Shown here piece after piece: positions 25,731 through 34,157 of a stretch of 64,000 bases of DNA. The position numbers and the translations under genes are program-made. Under the pieces are notes generated by a model. It searched no databases. It was not told the origin of the DNA and saw only the letters and a list, made by a program, of their open reading frames with translations. The first letter of the stretch is position 1; each line of letters begins with the position of its first letter. The DNA comes from an uncultured Sutterella sp. GTDB lineage: Bacteria; Pseudomonadota; Gammaproteobacteria; Burkholderiales; Burkholderiaceae_F. The DNA is taken from assembly GCA_900545275.1 (NCBI GenBank), contig UQYG01000008.1:1-64000 (forward strand), written 5' to 3'.

Positions 25731-26396
25731 TCAAAGGCCCGGCGTACCCGCGGGATTGTCTTCAAGACGCGCGGTCTTTCCGGATTTCTTCAGTCGGCGG
25801 TACACCTCGAGTGCACGGTAGCTGTGCTCGACCGCCTCGATGTGAAAGCTTCGGAATTTCAGCATCAGATAGTAGTAGGCCATGAGCGTCGGAATGGCGA
25901 CGCAAAGACCCATGATCGTCGTGATGAGGGCCGACCAGATCCCCGAGGCGAGGACGCCGGCGTTCGCGTGCGTGACGTCGGCCATCGCCTGAAAGACCCA
26001 GACCATTCCCCAGACGGTGCCGAGAAGCCCCATGAGCGGCGCAACCACCGCGATGAGCTTGAGCCAGCAGAGGCCGTTCGAGACGCGTTTAAAGTTGCGG
26101 TAAAAGAGATAACTCACTTCCGCTCGGATGTCGTCCGAGTGGTCGCCGTGCGTCGTCACGATGTCGTAGATGATGCGGATCAGGGGATTGGCCTTCTTCG
26201 GATCGATGTGTCGAAGACAACGGTCCTTCCCCTGCTCGATGTCGAGAAAATCACGCCGGAAATTGCGCCAGACGGCCGTCATGTAGCAGAGCTGCCAGAC
26301 GATGAGATAGACCGCAAAGAGCGCTACGAACACAAGCGCCACCCCCGCGGGGCCGATCATGGCGTAAACGGCTTCGAATTTCTCCCAGTTCATCAT
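25731..26396 (-). CDS. exbB: ExbB/MotA/TolQ-family proton-channel subunit
   Basis: This 221-residue membrane protein has three helices (about 15-35, 112-135 and 150-172), with the MotA/TolQ/ExbB signature LKLIAVVAPLMGLLGTVWGM. It is the stator subunit of the ExbB-ExbD-TonB motor in the inner membrane. It overlaps the flavodoxin gene by four bases (ATGA), so its translation is coupled to the haem genes upstream. Two adjacent ATGs (26396, 26393) are possible starts. Confidence 0.95.
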   Translation of the reverse strand: MMNWEKFEAVYAMIGPAGVALVFVALFAVYLIVWQLCYMTAVWRNFRRDFLDIEQGKDRCLRHIDPKKANPLIRIIYDIVTTHGDHSDDIRAEVSYLFYRNFKRVSNGLCWLKLIAVVAPLMGLLGTVWGMVWVFQAMADVTHANAGVLASGIWSALITTIMGLCVAIPTLMAYYYLMLKFRSFHIEAVEHSYRALEVYRRLKKSGKTARLEDNPAGTPGL

Positions 26397-26932
26397 TCCC
26401 CTCGTTGGTCAAGGACGCGGCACTCCGGAAAGGCCGCCAAGAAATGTTCTTCCGCCTTCAGAAGGTCCATGCGGTCCGGATGCGTTTCCGCCTCCCGACG
26501 GCGCGCTTCGCGCTCCGGACTGACGACGCCTCCCATCCTCTCTGTCATGCGCTCGAAAAGCGCGGGATCGATGCGGCCGCGTACGAGAAGCGACGTGACG
26601 GAAACGTTGTCCCGCCCGAGCGCGAGAAGTCCGTCCGTAACCTTCTCCATCCAGAGGGCGGCCCGCTCCGAGGAGGGATCGCCCCCCATCGTCGCGAAAA
26701 AACCGATGCGCTTTTCTTGAAGCATCTTTGCCACGGCCTGCATGTCTTCGGGCGCCATGCCGCGGTCGTTCCAGAAGCCCAGAATCACCGGATTGCACTC
26801 GGCATAGGGCGCCGGGTTTTCAAGATACGTTTGCGTGCCGACGTATTCGGCCCCGAGGGCGTCCGCCACGGCGTGTCCCACGATGCGGGTGTTCCCCGTG
26901 CGGGAACTCACGACAACCAAAGCTTTCGTCAT
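26393..26932 (-). CDS. flavodoxin-family protein of the haem locus
   Basis: This 179-residue protein starts with a flavodoxin phosphate-binding loop (VVVSSRTGNTRIVG, about 6-19) followed by the alternating fold with a Trp/Asn loop (GFWNDRGMAP) and the flavin segment FFATMGGDP. It is longer than classical flavodoxins because of a charged C-terminal tail. The neighbours are hutX and, further up, hutW. In Fusobacterium, from memory, a flavodoxin-like protein (HmuF) encoded with the HutW homologue carries haem and reduces anaerobilin. The same job, electron supply for HutW or reduction of its product, is the best inference here. A strong AAGGAG precedes the ATG. Confidence 0.85.
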   Translation of the reverse strand: MTKALVVVSSRTGNTRIVGHAVADALGAEYVGTQTYLENPAPYAECNPVILGFWNDRGMAPEDMQAVAKMLQEKRIGFFATMGGDPSSERAALWMEKVTDGLLALGRDNVSVTSLLVRGRIDPALFERMTERMGGVVSPEREARRREAETHPDRMDLLKAEEHFLAAFPECRVLDQRGE

Positions 26933-26952
26933 GTCTCCTTCCTTTTCGTCGA

Positions 26953-27480
26953 TCAGGCGGTGAGCGCGTCGCGGTCGGCGAAGAACTGCGCCTTGACGCT
27001 CTCGACGAGCCGGTGGTTTTCACGGCCGACGTAGACGGCGAAGGCAACGTGGCCTTCCTTGTTGAAGAACTGCACCGAGAGCGACTCGCGCTTCATGAAG
27101 GGAAGCGTCAGGAAGGCGATCGCGCCGATGCCGTCGTAGCGCAGATGTCCGCCGATCGCCGCGTCCTTGCCGAGAATGTTGTAGTAGCCCTGGGCGCGCT
27201 TTCCCTTGGAGAGCTTTCCTTCGATTTCAAAGACGTGGCCGTCGTGCACGATGAAAAGCGTCGCCTTTTCCCAGAGGGCGAGACGCTCCCAGACTTCGTC
27301 GAAGCGCTCCGAGGCGTCCCCCGTCACGAAGCGGGCCATTCCTTCGGGCAAAAGCTTCGCCGCCTCTTCTTCAGTGGTTTCGAGCGCCTTTGCGGCGGTG
27401 GCGAGCGTCACGGGATAGGGCGCCGTGAGGAGTTCCTCGATCTTGGCCTTTCGGACTTCGGTCGGCTGAATGTTCTTCAT
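26953..27480 (-). CDS. hutX: HutX/ChuX-family intracellular haem carrier
   Basis: This 175-residue protein matches the ChuX/HutX family in length and pattern (FIVHDGHVFEIEGKLSKGK, YYNILG and GGHLRYDGIGAIAFLTLPF). Family members form dimers that bind haem and pass it to degrading enzymes in the cytoplasm. The ATG overlaps the stop of the fused ECF ATPase by four bases (ATGA), which couples the import and carrier proteins. This link is one of the strongest arguments that the ECF module in this operon moves haem. Confidence 0.93.
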   Translation of the reverse strand: MKNIQPTEVRKAKIEELLTAPYPVTLATAAKALETTEEEAAKLLPEGMARFVTGDASERFDEVWERLALWEKATLFIVHDGHVFEIEGKLSKGKRAQGYYNILGKDAAIGGHLRYDGIGAIAFLTLPFMKRESLSVQFFNKEGHVAFAVYVGRENHRLVESVKAQFFADRDALTA

Positions 27481-28979
27481 GATGCTTTGTCCTTATGAAT
27501 GAGTGATTGAAAATCCGTCATGTCGAGCGCACGATCGCAGGCATCAAGCAACTCGAGGTCGTGCGTGATCAAAAACACGGCTCGCCCCTTGTCGGCTTCT
27601 TCTCGGAGAATCCCGGCGATCGAAGCGAGATTCGCGCCGTCGAGCCCGCTCGTGGGCTCGTCCAAAATCAAAATGCGCGGATCCTTCGCGAGCGCACAGG
27701 CAATCACCACGCGCTGCTTTTCGCCGCCCGAAAGGGACTGCGGATGCCGAGCGCGCAGGGGCGAGAGCCGAAGCGAGGCGAGAAGGGATTCCAAACGCGC
27801 CTTTTCCGCATCGGTCGGCTCATCAAAGTGTCCGAGACTCCCCGACCAGCCCGAGCGTCTTTCCTTCGCCCAACGGCCCGCGAGCATCGCGGCGGTGATT
27901 TCCTCTTCGACCGTGCGCATCGTGAGCTGATGATCGGCGTTTTGAAGCACGAGCCCTGCCGAAGGCATAAGACCCGCTTTCCCGACCGAATCACCGTCGA
28001 GCGCAAAGCGCCCATCGGCCGCAATGAGCCCGGTGAGAATTCGGGCGAGCGTGGTTTTCCCCGTGCCGTTGTCGCCGATGAGCGCGGTGATTCCCGCGGG
28101 AACCGCAAAGGCGGCGTCCGCAAAGATCGTCCCGCGTCCGGGATAGCCGAACGTGAGGTGTTCGGCCGTGAAGACGGCGCCGGCTTTTTCCTTTGCGCAG
28201 AGACCTTCCTCCACCTTCACGCGGGGAAGCGTCGCCCGGGGATCCGACACGGCGTCTCGGCGCAGGCCCCAACGGGCGCGAAGACCGTCGTCTTGGAGAA
28301 TCGAAAAGGGACCGCGCTCGCGGATTTCGCCCGCCTGCATGATGAAGACTTCGTCGGCGGTGTCGCGAAGCCAATAGAGGCGGTGATCGACGACGAGGAT
28401 CGCCGAGCCCGCGCGCTTCAATTCGTCGAGAATCTTTGCAAGCTGTTCGGTCGCCTCCGGGTCGAGGTTTGCGCTCGGTTCGTCGAGCACGAGCACCTTG
28501 GGACCGAGCGCGAGAATCCCCGCAAGCCCCACCTTTTGCTTCTGACCTTCCGAGAGCGAATGAATGTCGGCGTCGAGCAGACGGGCGATCCCGAGCGTTT
28601 CCGCCGCGCGCTCGAGACGCGCGTTCACGTCGTCGGGCGTCATCCCGCGGCTCTTCAACGCAAAGGCGATTTCGTCCCCGACGTTCAGGGCGAAGAACTG
28701 TTCTTCCGGGTCCTGAAAGAGCGTCCCCACCTTCTCGGCGAGATCCGCGACAGGAGTTGCTGAAACGTCGCAGTCATCGATCCGCACGCTTCCCGTCACG
28801 TCGCCCCCGAGAATCTGCGGCGCGATCCCGTTCGCAAGACGCATGAGGGTCGTCTTGCCGCAGCCCGATGCGCCCGTCACGACCTTGAGTTCGCCGGCCT
28901 CCACCCGAAAACTCAGGTTTCGGACCGCCGTCTCTTCGGCGTTCGGATATCGGTAGGAAACTTCTTCAAATGCAATCAT
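27477..28979 (-). CDS. ecfA: ECF transporter ATPase with two fused ABC domains
   Basis: This 500-residue protein holds two complete ABC domains. The first has Walker A GASGCGKT (36-43), signature LSEGQ (142-146) and Walker B VLVLDE (162-167); the second has GDNGTGKT (302-309), LSGGE (416-420) and LILDEP (about 437-442). Fused double ATPases of this kind power group II energy-coupling-factor importers together with EcfT and an S component, both encoded directly upstream. It starts three bases after ecfT and overlaps hutX. The first signature has Glu in place of the usual second Gly. The substrate is set by the S component; haem or another tetrapyrrole is inferred from the neighbours. Confidence 0.92.
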   Translation of the reverse strand: MIAFEEVSYRYPNAEETAVRNLSFRVEAGELKVVTGASGCGKTTLMRLANGIAPQILGGDVTGSVRIDDCDVSATPVADLAEKVGTLFQDPEEQFFALNVGDEIAFALKSRGMTPDDVNARLERAAETLGIARLLDADIHSLSEGQKQKVGLAGILALGPKVLVLDEPSANLDPEATEQLAKILDELKRAGSAILVVDHRLYWLRDTADEVFIMQAGEIRERGPFSILQDDGLRARWGLRRDAVSDPRATLPRVKVEEGLCAKEKAGAVFTAEHLTFGYPGRGTIFADAAFAVPAGITALIGDNGTGKTTLARILTGLIAADGRFALDGDSVGKAGLMPSAGLVLQNADHQLTMRTVEEEITAAMLAGRWAKERRSGWSGSLGHFDEPTDAEKARLESLLASLRLSPLRARHPQSLSGGEKQRVVIACALAKDPRILILDEPTSGLDGANLASIAGILREEADKGRAVFLITHDLELLDACDRALDMTDFQSLIHKDKAS

Positions 28980-28982
28980 CGC

Positions 28983-29762
28983 TTAGGGCATGAAAGTGTT
29001 CGTCATGAAAAGGTCGGCAAAGAGGACTTCCCCCGTCACGGCCGCCGCGGTCGTCAAAACGAGCGCGGAGAGAATGCGCGCGTCGAGCGTCGTCATCGTC
29101 CGAAGGTCGGGCATGAGGGTGCGCTCGGCCGTGCCGAGACCCTTCAGTTCCGAGGCCGTCCCGAGGGTCTCCGCAGACTTCAGGGCGCGAAAGAGAATGG
29201 GTGCCAAGAGAAGGCGCGAAGAGAGAATCGGGTGGCGCGTAAGCATCCCCACGCCCATCGGCCAGCCGCGGATCTTGAGCGTTTCCCAGACCTGACGGAT
29301 GTCGTGCGTAAAGGTAGGGATGAAGCGCAGCATCACGGCCGCGGGCAGAAAAAGGCAGAAGGGAAGGCGCAGGCGCTCAAGCGTCGTCAGGAGGTCCTCG
29401 ACGCGCGTCGTCATCGCGAGCACCATCACGACGTTCATCATCGAGAGGCCGCGCAGGAAGGGAATGACGAGCGACTTGACGGAAAGCCCTCCGAGTCCCG
29501 GCGCCAAAGTTTCGATCACGGCCGAACATCCTGCGGCCACGGCCATCATGACGGCCATTGCACCGTAGAGAAAGGCAAGAAGTCCCGGACGCTTCAGAAG
29601 CAGCACGTAAAAAAGCGTCGCGAGAAAGAGGACGCCCTGCGCCACCAGGCCCGAACACGCCACCGCCAGAATCGCCGTCGAAAGCGTCACGGCGAGTTTC
29701 GTGCGGGCGTCCAGGCGCCGCATCATGTTCGTGTCGTCGGTCTTAGCGAACAAAGCCCGCAT
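28983..29762 (-). CDS. ecfT: ECF transporter transmembrane component EcfT
   Basis: This 259-residue protein has the EcfT layout: an N-terminal LDARTKL segment, four to five membrane helices, and a cytoplasmic region with the conserved Arg-Gly coupling helix (LKIRGWPMG) that meets the ATPases. It joins the S component to the ATPase in an inner-membrane importer. The ATG at 29762 has GGGAG nine bases upstream and lies inside the end of the S-component gene, a 20-bp overlap that implies coupled translation. A later ATG pair at 29726 has no ribosome site. Confidence 0.9.
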   Translation of the reverse strand: MRALFAKTDDTNMMRRLDARTKLAVTLSTAILAVACSGLVAQGVLFLATLFYVLLLKRPGLLAFLYGAMAVMMAVAAGCSAVIETLAPGLGGLSVKSLVIPFLRGLSMMNVVMVLAMTTRVEDLLTTLERLRLPFCLFLPAAVMLRFIPTFTHDIRQVWETLKIRGWPMGVGMLTRHPILSSRLLLAPILFRALKSAETLGTASELKGLGTAERTLMPDLRTMTTLDARILSALVLTTAAAVTGEVLFADLFMTNTFMP

Positions 29763-30285
29763 GTTTGAGTTCTCCCACGGTTTTCCATCCGAACCAGAGC
29801 CCCGCGAGGGACCCCGCGTAGCCGAGCAGCACGATCGGCACCACCATCGTCATGAGGGCGGGGCTCTCGCGCATGAACAAAAACGAAACGCCGAGCGACA
29901 GGGCTTTGGACGCGAAGTCGTAGACGCCCGCGGCGACCCAGGGCGCCCACTTCTTTGCGGCGCCGCCCGAGAGAAAGACCGCTGCTTCGCCGGCCAAGGC
30001 GCCGACAAGTGCGGCGGGCAGCAGCGTGAGACTTCCGCCCAAAAGCAGAACGCTGATCATCATGCTCACCGCCGTAAAAAGGAGAAGCGTCCAACGCTTG
30101 GGGATCTTCGTGAGAAGAACGATCAAAAGCGTCGTGAAGACGAGATTTTTGGCGACGAGCGAAACGGGGTTCATCCCGCCGCCCGCGAGGGCGATGAGCA
30201 GGCTCGAGAGCTTGGCGGCCGCGGCGAAGACGCCGACCAATACCAGTTCCCGTGCGGGCCAGTGTCGGGGAAGACGTTCAGTCAT
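29743..30285 (-). CDS. putative ECF transporter substrate-binding S component
   Basis: This 180-residue protein consists almost wholly of five to six hydrophobic helices, starting at RELVLVGVFAAAAKLSS, and its general pattern recalls the MptD/Trep_Strep group of putative S components. It is encoded directly before ecfT and the fused ATPase, which fixes its role better than sequence does. S components bind the substrate in the membrane. No known vitamin-binding motif (biotin, riboflavin, thiamine, cobalamin) is visible. In this operon haem, a porphyrin or freed iron is the likely cargo. The start could be ATG 30285 or GTG 30306; neither has a clear ribosome site. Confidence 0.75.
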   Translation of the reverse strand: MTERLPRHWPARELVLVGVFAAAAKLSSLLIALAGGGMNPVSLVAKNLVFTTLLIVLLTKIPKRWTLLLFTAVSMMISVLLLGGSLTLLPAALVGALAGEAAVFLSGGAAKKWAPWVAAGVYDFASKALSLGVSFLFMRESPALMTMVVPIVLLGYAGSLAGLWFGWKTVGELKHAGFVR

Positions 30286-30356
30286 GGAATCATCGAGTGA
30301 AGGCACGGTCCGCGAAGGCCGCAGGGCAGCCCTCGCCGGACCATGGAAGAGGCGCG

Positions 30357-32456
30357 TCAGAATTTGGCGTTGAACTTCGCCGCAAAATAGCGGCCCGGTT
30401 CGTAGATCGCGTCGGAAAGCTTGTAGGCCTTGTCCGTGATGTTGTAGAGACCCACGTCAAAGCTGTAGGCGTTCTGCGGACCAAAAGCCACGCCTGCTTC
30501 CAGATTGAAGTACGTCGAACCGGCATACCCGGTCGTTTCCTTGGAGTCGAAGTCGTACTGCGCCGTCTCGGACTGGCTCACGGCGTAGAAGTCCGTGCGA
30601 AGAGAGGCCCCCTGCAGCTCGCCGTACCAACGGACGCCGTAGCGTCCGTAGAGTTCCGGCGTGCCCGAATCGTAGGTTGAATGACCGTCTTGCTCGAACT
30701 TTCTACGCATCCACGTACCGTTTACGTACGGTTCAAAACCGTTCTCAAAGCGATAACTCGCTTCGATTTCGATCCCGTGCGTTTTGGCGCCCGCGACGTT
30801 TTTGTTCATGTACGTCTTCGACTGAACTTCAAACGTGGCGATGTAGTTGTCGGCGTCGCTGTAGAAAACCGCCACGTCGAGCACGGCCCGTCCCGGCGTA
30901 AAGCGGGCGCCGATTTCATAGTTGTTCGAGCGCTCCGGCTCGAGGTCCGGATTGGCGACCACGTTTCCGCCGCCCATGGAAGTCGGGATGTAGCGCTCCA
31001 TCAGGTTGGGGGCACGGAAGCCCTGCGCCCAGGTTGCGCGCAAAGCCGTGTGCTCGATCCCGCGCCAGACGGTGCCGAGATTGAAGACGGCGCGTCCGTC
31101 GCTGCTAGATTTCTTGTCTTTGTACGCGAGCCCGGGCGTGCCCGGATCGGTTGTAGCGTCCGCCGACTGTGACGTTTCCCCCTCCCAGGTTTTCACTTCG
31201 GACTCCACCCAGGTATAGCGGGCGCCGTAGTTGAGCGTGAAATCCGCCGGAAGAAGGCTCTCCATCGCGGCATAGACGGCGTGCATCTGTTGGTAGCCCG
31301 TGTTGCGGGACTGTTTTCGACTGTAGCTGTCGTTCCGACCGGGCATTGACCAGTCGCTACGCGTGTGCGTGTTCGTCAGCGCCTCGAGATCGTCGTAGTT
31401 GAACTCATAGCCCGCGATCAAATAGTGAAGATCCCCCAACTGCCAGTCGGTCTGAAGCGACATGCCGTACTGATCGAGCTCGTTGTCGGCGTAATTGTCC
31501 ATCTTCATGGAATAAATCGGCATGGGAGACACCCAAACCCGATTGTGCATCCATTTGTCGCTTTTTTGATAGAAAGCGTCTGCACGAACTCGAACCAAAT
31601 TTTCAGTGAGGTTCTTGGCTTCTACGAAGGCGCCCGCTTTGGTTCGCTTCCATTCCGGCACGGCCACGAGGAAATCGTCGTAACCGGCCGCGGCCATGTC
31701 CTGGAGGCCCGTATTGAAGTCGAGGTCGTAGTGATCAAGCGTCACCCCCGCCTTCAGATCTTCGGTGAAGTTGTAGGCGACATAAAGACTCGCGTTTTTC
31801 GCCGAGAAGTCCGTGTTTTCCACCTCTCCGAACGGCGTGTGGAGGTTTCCCGCCTTTTCGTGGGAAGCCGCGACCCGGTATTCCCATCCTTCGTAGGCGC
31901 CGAAAATCGAGCCCGAAAGGGAAGTGCCGGAATTGCCCGACGTCATGCCCGCGGAGACCTCGCCCTCCACGGGACGCTCTCCCCCTTTCTTCGTGATGAT
32001 GTTGACGGCGCCGCCGATTGCATCGGATCCGTACAAAACGGAGGCCGGCCCCTTGATGACTTCAATGCGTTCGATCATGGAGGGATCGATCAAAATCGGC
32101 GCGCCGGACATGGACTTGTGTTCGGCGATGCGCTGTCCGTCGATCATCACGACGGTACGGAAGGCATCTTCGCCTCGGATCTGAATGCGCTTCATGCCCT
32201 GACTGCCGTCGTTCATGACGCGGACGCCGGGAACGTTTTTGAGAACGTCCCCGACGGTCTTGGCGTTCGACCGTTCGATTTCCTCTTTCGTCACGACGGA
32301 GACCGACATCGGCACGTCCAGGAGTTCCTGTTCGACGCGGGATGCCGTCACTCGAACCTCTTCCGTGCGGAGCGTTTCCTGGGCCTGCGCCGAAATCGAC
32401 ATGGCCAGAAGGGCAAAAGAAACGGCCCTGGCGCATTCATAAACTTGAAATTTCAT
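30357..32456 (-). CDS. TonB-dependent haem receptor candidate
   Basis: This 699-residue outer-membrane receptor has a signal peptide (about 1-25, SISAQAQ), a TonB box (TEEVRVTA), a plug domain with IRGEDAFRTVVMIDGQ and a barrel ending in Phe (AKFNAKF). Around residue 480 it has FRAP, followed about 20 residues later by NPDL, close to the FRAP/NPNL boxes of haem receptors such as HemR and ShuA. No His is seen between them. It would bring haem into the periplasm using the TonB motor encoded downstream. It lies 66 bp after hutW and 71 bp before the S component. The ATG at 32456 is preferred over an in-frame TTG at 32477. The plug is nearly the same as that of the receptor at 14621. Confidence 0.93.
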   Translation of the reverse strand: MKFQVYECARAVSFALLAMSISAQAQETLRTEEVRVTASRVEQELLDVPMSVSVVTKEEIERSNAKTVGDVLKNVPGVRVMNDGSQGMKRIQIRGEDAFRTVVMIDGQRIAEHKSMSGAPILIDPSMIERIEVIKGPASVLYGSDAIGGAVNIITKKGGERPVEGEVSAGMTSGNSGTSLSGSIFGAYEGWEYRVAASHEKAGNLHTPFGEVENTDFSAKNASLYVAYNFTEDLKAGVTLDHYDLDFNTGLQDMAAAGYDDFLVAVPEWKRTKAGAFVEAKNLTENLVRVRADAFYQKSDKWMHNRVWVSPMPIYSMKMDNYADNELDQYGMSLQTDWQLGDLHYLIAGYEFNYDDLEALTNTHTRSDWSMPGRNDSYSRKQSRNTGYQQMHAVYAAMESLLPADFTLNYGARYTWVESEVKTWEGETSQSADATTDPGTPGLAYKDKKSSSDGRAVFNLGTVWRGIEHTALRATWAQGFRAPNLMERYIPTSMGGGNVVANPDLEPERSNNYEIGARFTPGRAVLDVAVFYSDADNYIATFEVQSKTYMNKNVAGAKTHGIEIEASYRFENGFEPYVNGTWMRRKFEQDGHSTYDSGTPELYGRYGVRWYGELQGASLRTDFYAVSQSETAQYDFDSKETTGYAGSTYFNLEAGVAFGPQNAYSFDVGLYNITDKAYKLSDAIYEPGRYFAAKFNAKF

Positions 32457-32522
32457 CGTCTGCTTTGGTTTTGTCAATGGTTGAAGATCATTGGGTCCAG
32501 GGGTCTGGTTTCGTAGGTCGTC

Positions 32523-34079
32523 TTACGCGACTCGGGAATGCATTTCACGCATCTTTCGGCCAAGTTCCGCCGAATCGGTCCCTTCGGGCGACGAACCCGG
32601 GGAGTTCGGATGTCCCTCTCCGCGCCCGGGCATCATCGAATGCGGATGAACGGAGTGCCCCGTTCGGGTTTCGGACGGCATCAACCGTTGCGTGAGCCAA
32701 TTGACGAGGAGCTGTGCGAGCGTAACGTGCCAGTACTGGCCCGCCACCGTCTGCACGAAACCGTTTCCGACCGGAACGAGGAGTCCGGCCTCGACCCATT
32801 GATTGACGACCGGCTCGGAGAGCTTGTCGACGGGGACGTTGAATCGGCGGGCAATCTCCGTGAGATCGATCGACCCCGACTCCATCGCGGACGAAATCGT
32901 GCGAAGAAGATGCCAGTGGGGCGTGGGCTTCATAAGCATGCCGACGGGCTTTTTGCCGGCCTCGAGCTGCGTGTACCAGGCGTCGAGCTTTCGCTCCATC
33001 ATGAAGCCGTGCCCGTGGAGACGCCCGCCAGCGCCGCAGCCGAAGGCGAGACAGTCGGAAGCGCCCTTTCCGAGCGCGTTGTAGATGTTGCGTTCGCGCG
33101 TGCCGTTTCCCCAGTGGTTGTTCGAGAGTCGTCGCCAGTGGGCGTTCGTCAAGAGTTCCACGCTCTTGGCGAACATGTCGGCCTTCTCTCTCGTGTCCGC
33201 CGCGGGCGGAAGCTTCCCGTTCGCGACGTACTTCGCCAAAGGAGAACGCTCGAAGACGTTCAGCTGATAGCAGTCGATGCCGTCGAGCGGAAGCGACGCG
33301 GCGGTCTTCACGTCGTCTTCCCAAACGTCCATCGTCTGGCCCGGGAAACCGTAGATCAAGTCCATCACGACGGACGCGTTGTCGTAGGAGCAGAGTTTCT
33401 CGAGGCGCGCGAGAATCGTCTCGCGATCGTCGACGCGCATCATCGAACGGCGCACGTCCGTGTTGAAGGTCTGAACGCCGAGCGAGAAGCGGTTCGCGCC
33501 CGCTTCTAGGGCCGCCTCGATCTTTTCGTCGGTGAAGCCGTGAATGCGGCCTTCCACCGTAATTTCGCAATCGTTCGCTAGCGGCAGGTACTTCTTCACC
33601 GCCCCGATCACGAGGCGAAGGTCGTCGGGCGAAAAAGCCGTGGGCGTACCGCCCCCGAAGTAGACCGCGTGCACCGGGTGCGAGGTCACGGCCGCGCGGT
33701 CGCTCCAGAGCTCGATCTCCTTGACGAGCGCCCGGGCGTATCGGGAGACGGCCTCCTCCTTGTAGGGATTCTGATAGAAGAGGCAGTAGAGGCAGCGCGT
33801 TTCGCAGAAGGGAACGTGCAGATAAGCAAGGGTCTTACCCTTGCGGGGCGTATCGAGCAGACCGTCGAGCGTGCGTTCCGCGTCGGCGCCCATGAGCGGC
33901 ATACCGCCCGGTCCCGAGTGGACAACGGCCTTCGCCGTAAAAGCGGCGTGAAGCGGATCCTCGGCGTTGGCTCGGCAAGCAGCGAGCGTATCGGCCTTGA
34001 GAGCCTTTGCCATTCGGCGGGAGTTTTCTTCAAACGTGCCCTCGCGTTGGCCTTCGGGCGCCTGCGACATTTCTTTCAC
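32523..34079 (-). CDS. hutW: HutW/ChuW-family radical SAM enzyme (anaerobilin synthase type)
   Basis: This 518-residue protein is a radical SAM methyltransferase-like enzyme of the HemN/HutW group. The iron-sulphur cysteines are Cys92, Cys96 and Cys99 in HVPFCETRCLYCLFYQNP; GGGTPTAFSPDD, EITVEGRIHGF and LIYGFPGQTMDVWEDD follow. The YQNP context and operon partners mark it as HutW/ChuW, which opens the haem ring without oxygen, releasing iron and making anaerobilin. The GTG at 34079 with GGAGAG is the likely start; ATG 34070 lacks spacing. The last 50 residues are a His/Pro/Ser-rich tail (GHSVHPHSMMPGRGEGHP) not expected in the family, possibly metal or haem binding. It is the first gene of the operon, behind a Fur-like site. 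Confidence 0.92.
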   Translation of the reverse strand: MKEMSQAPEGQREGTFEENSRRMAKALKADTLAACRANAEDPLHAAFTAKAVVHSGPGGMPLMGADAERTLDGLLDTPRKGKTLAYLHVPFCETRCLYCLFYQNPYKEEAVSRYARALVKEIELWSDRAAVTSHPVHAVYFGGGTPTAFSPDDLRLVIGAVKKYLPLANDCEITVEGRIHGFTDEKIEAALEAGANRFSLGVQTFNTDVRRSMMRVDDRETILARLEKLCSYDNASVVMDLIYGFPGQTMDVWEDDVKTAASLPLDGIDCYQLNVFERSPLAKYVANGKLPPAADTREKADMFAKSVELLTNAHWRRLSNNHWGNGTRERNIYNALGKGASDCLAFGCGAGGRLHGHGFMMERKLDAWYTQLEAGKKPVGMLMKPTPHWHLLRTISSAMESGSIDLTEIARRFNVPVDKLSEPVVNQWVEAGLLVPVGNGFVQTVAGQYWHVTLAQLLVNWLTQRLMPSETRTGHSVHPHSMMPGRGEGHPNSPGSSPEGTDSAELGRKMREMHSRVA

Positions 34080-34123
34080 GAGTCTCTCCGTTGTAGGAAC
34101 AGGAAGCCGACAGACTTCCTTGC

Positions 34124-34157
34124 CTTATTTGAGAACAAGTTTCATTATCAATGAAAC
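34124..34157 (-). promoter_or_regulatory. hutW operon promoter overlapped by Fur-like sites
   Basis: On the minus strand TTGATA (34151-34146), 16 bp, AATAAG (34129-34124) form a promoter. GATAATGAAACTTGTTCTC (34149-34131) matches 14 of 19 bases of the classical Fur box, and a perfect 19-bp palindrome, GTTTCATT-ATC-AATGAAAC, covers 34139-34157. Iron repression of the whole haem operon is the natural reading. Confidence 0.65.
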
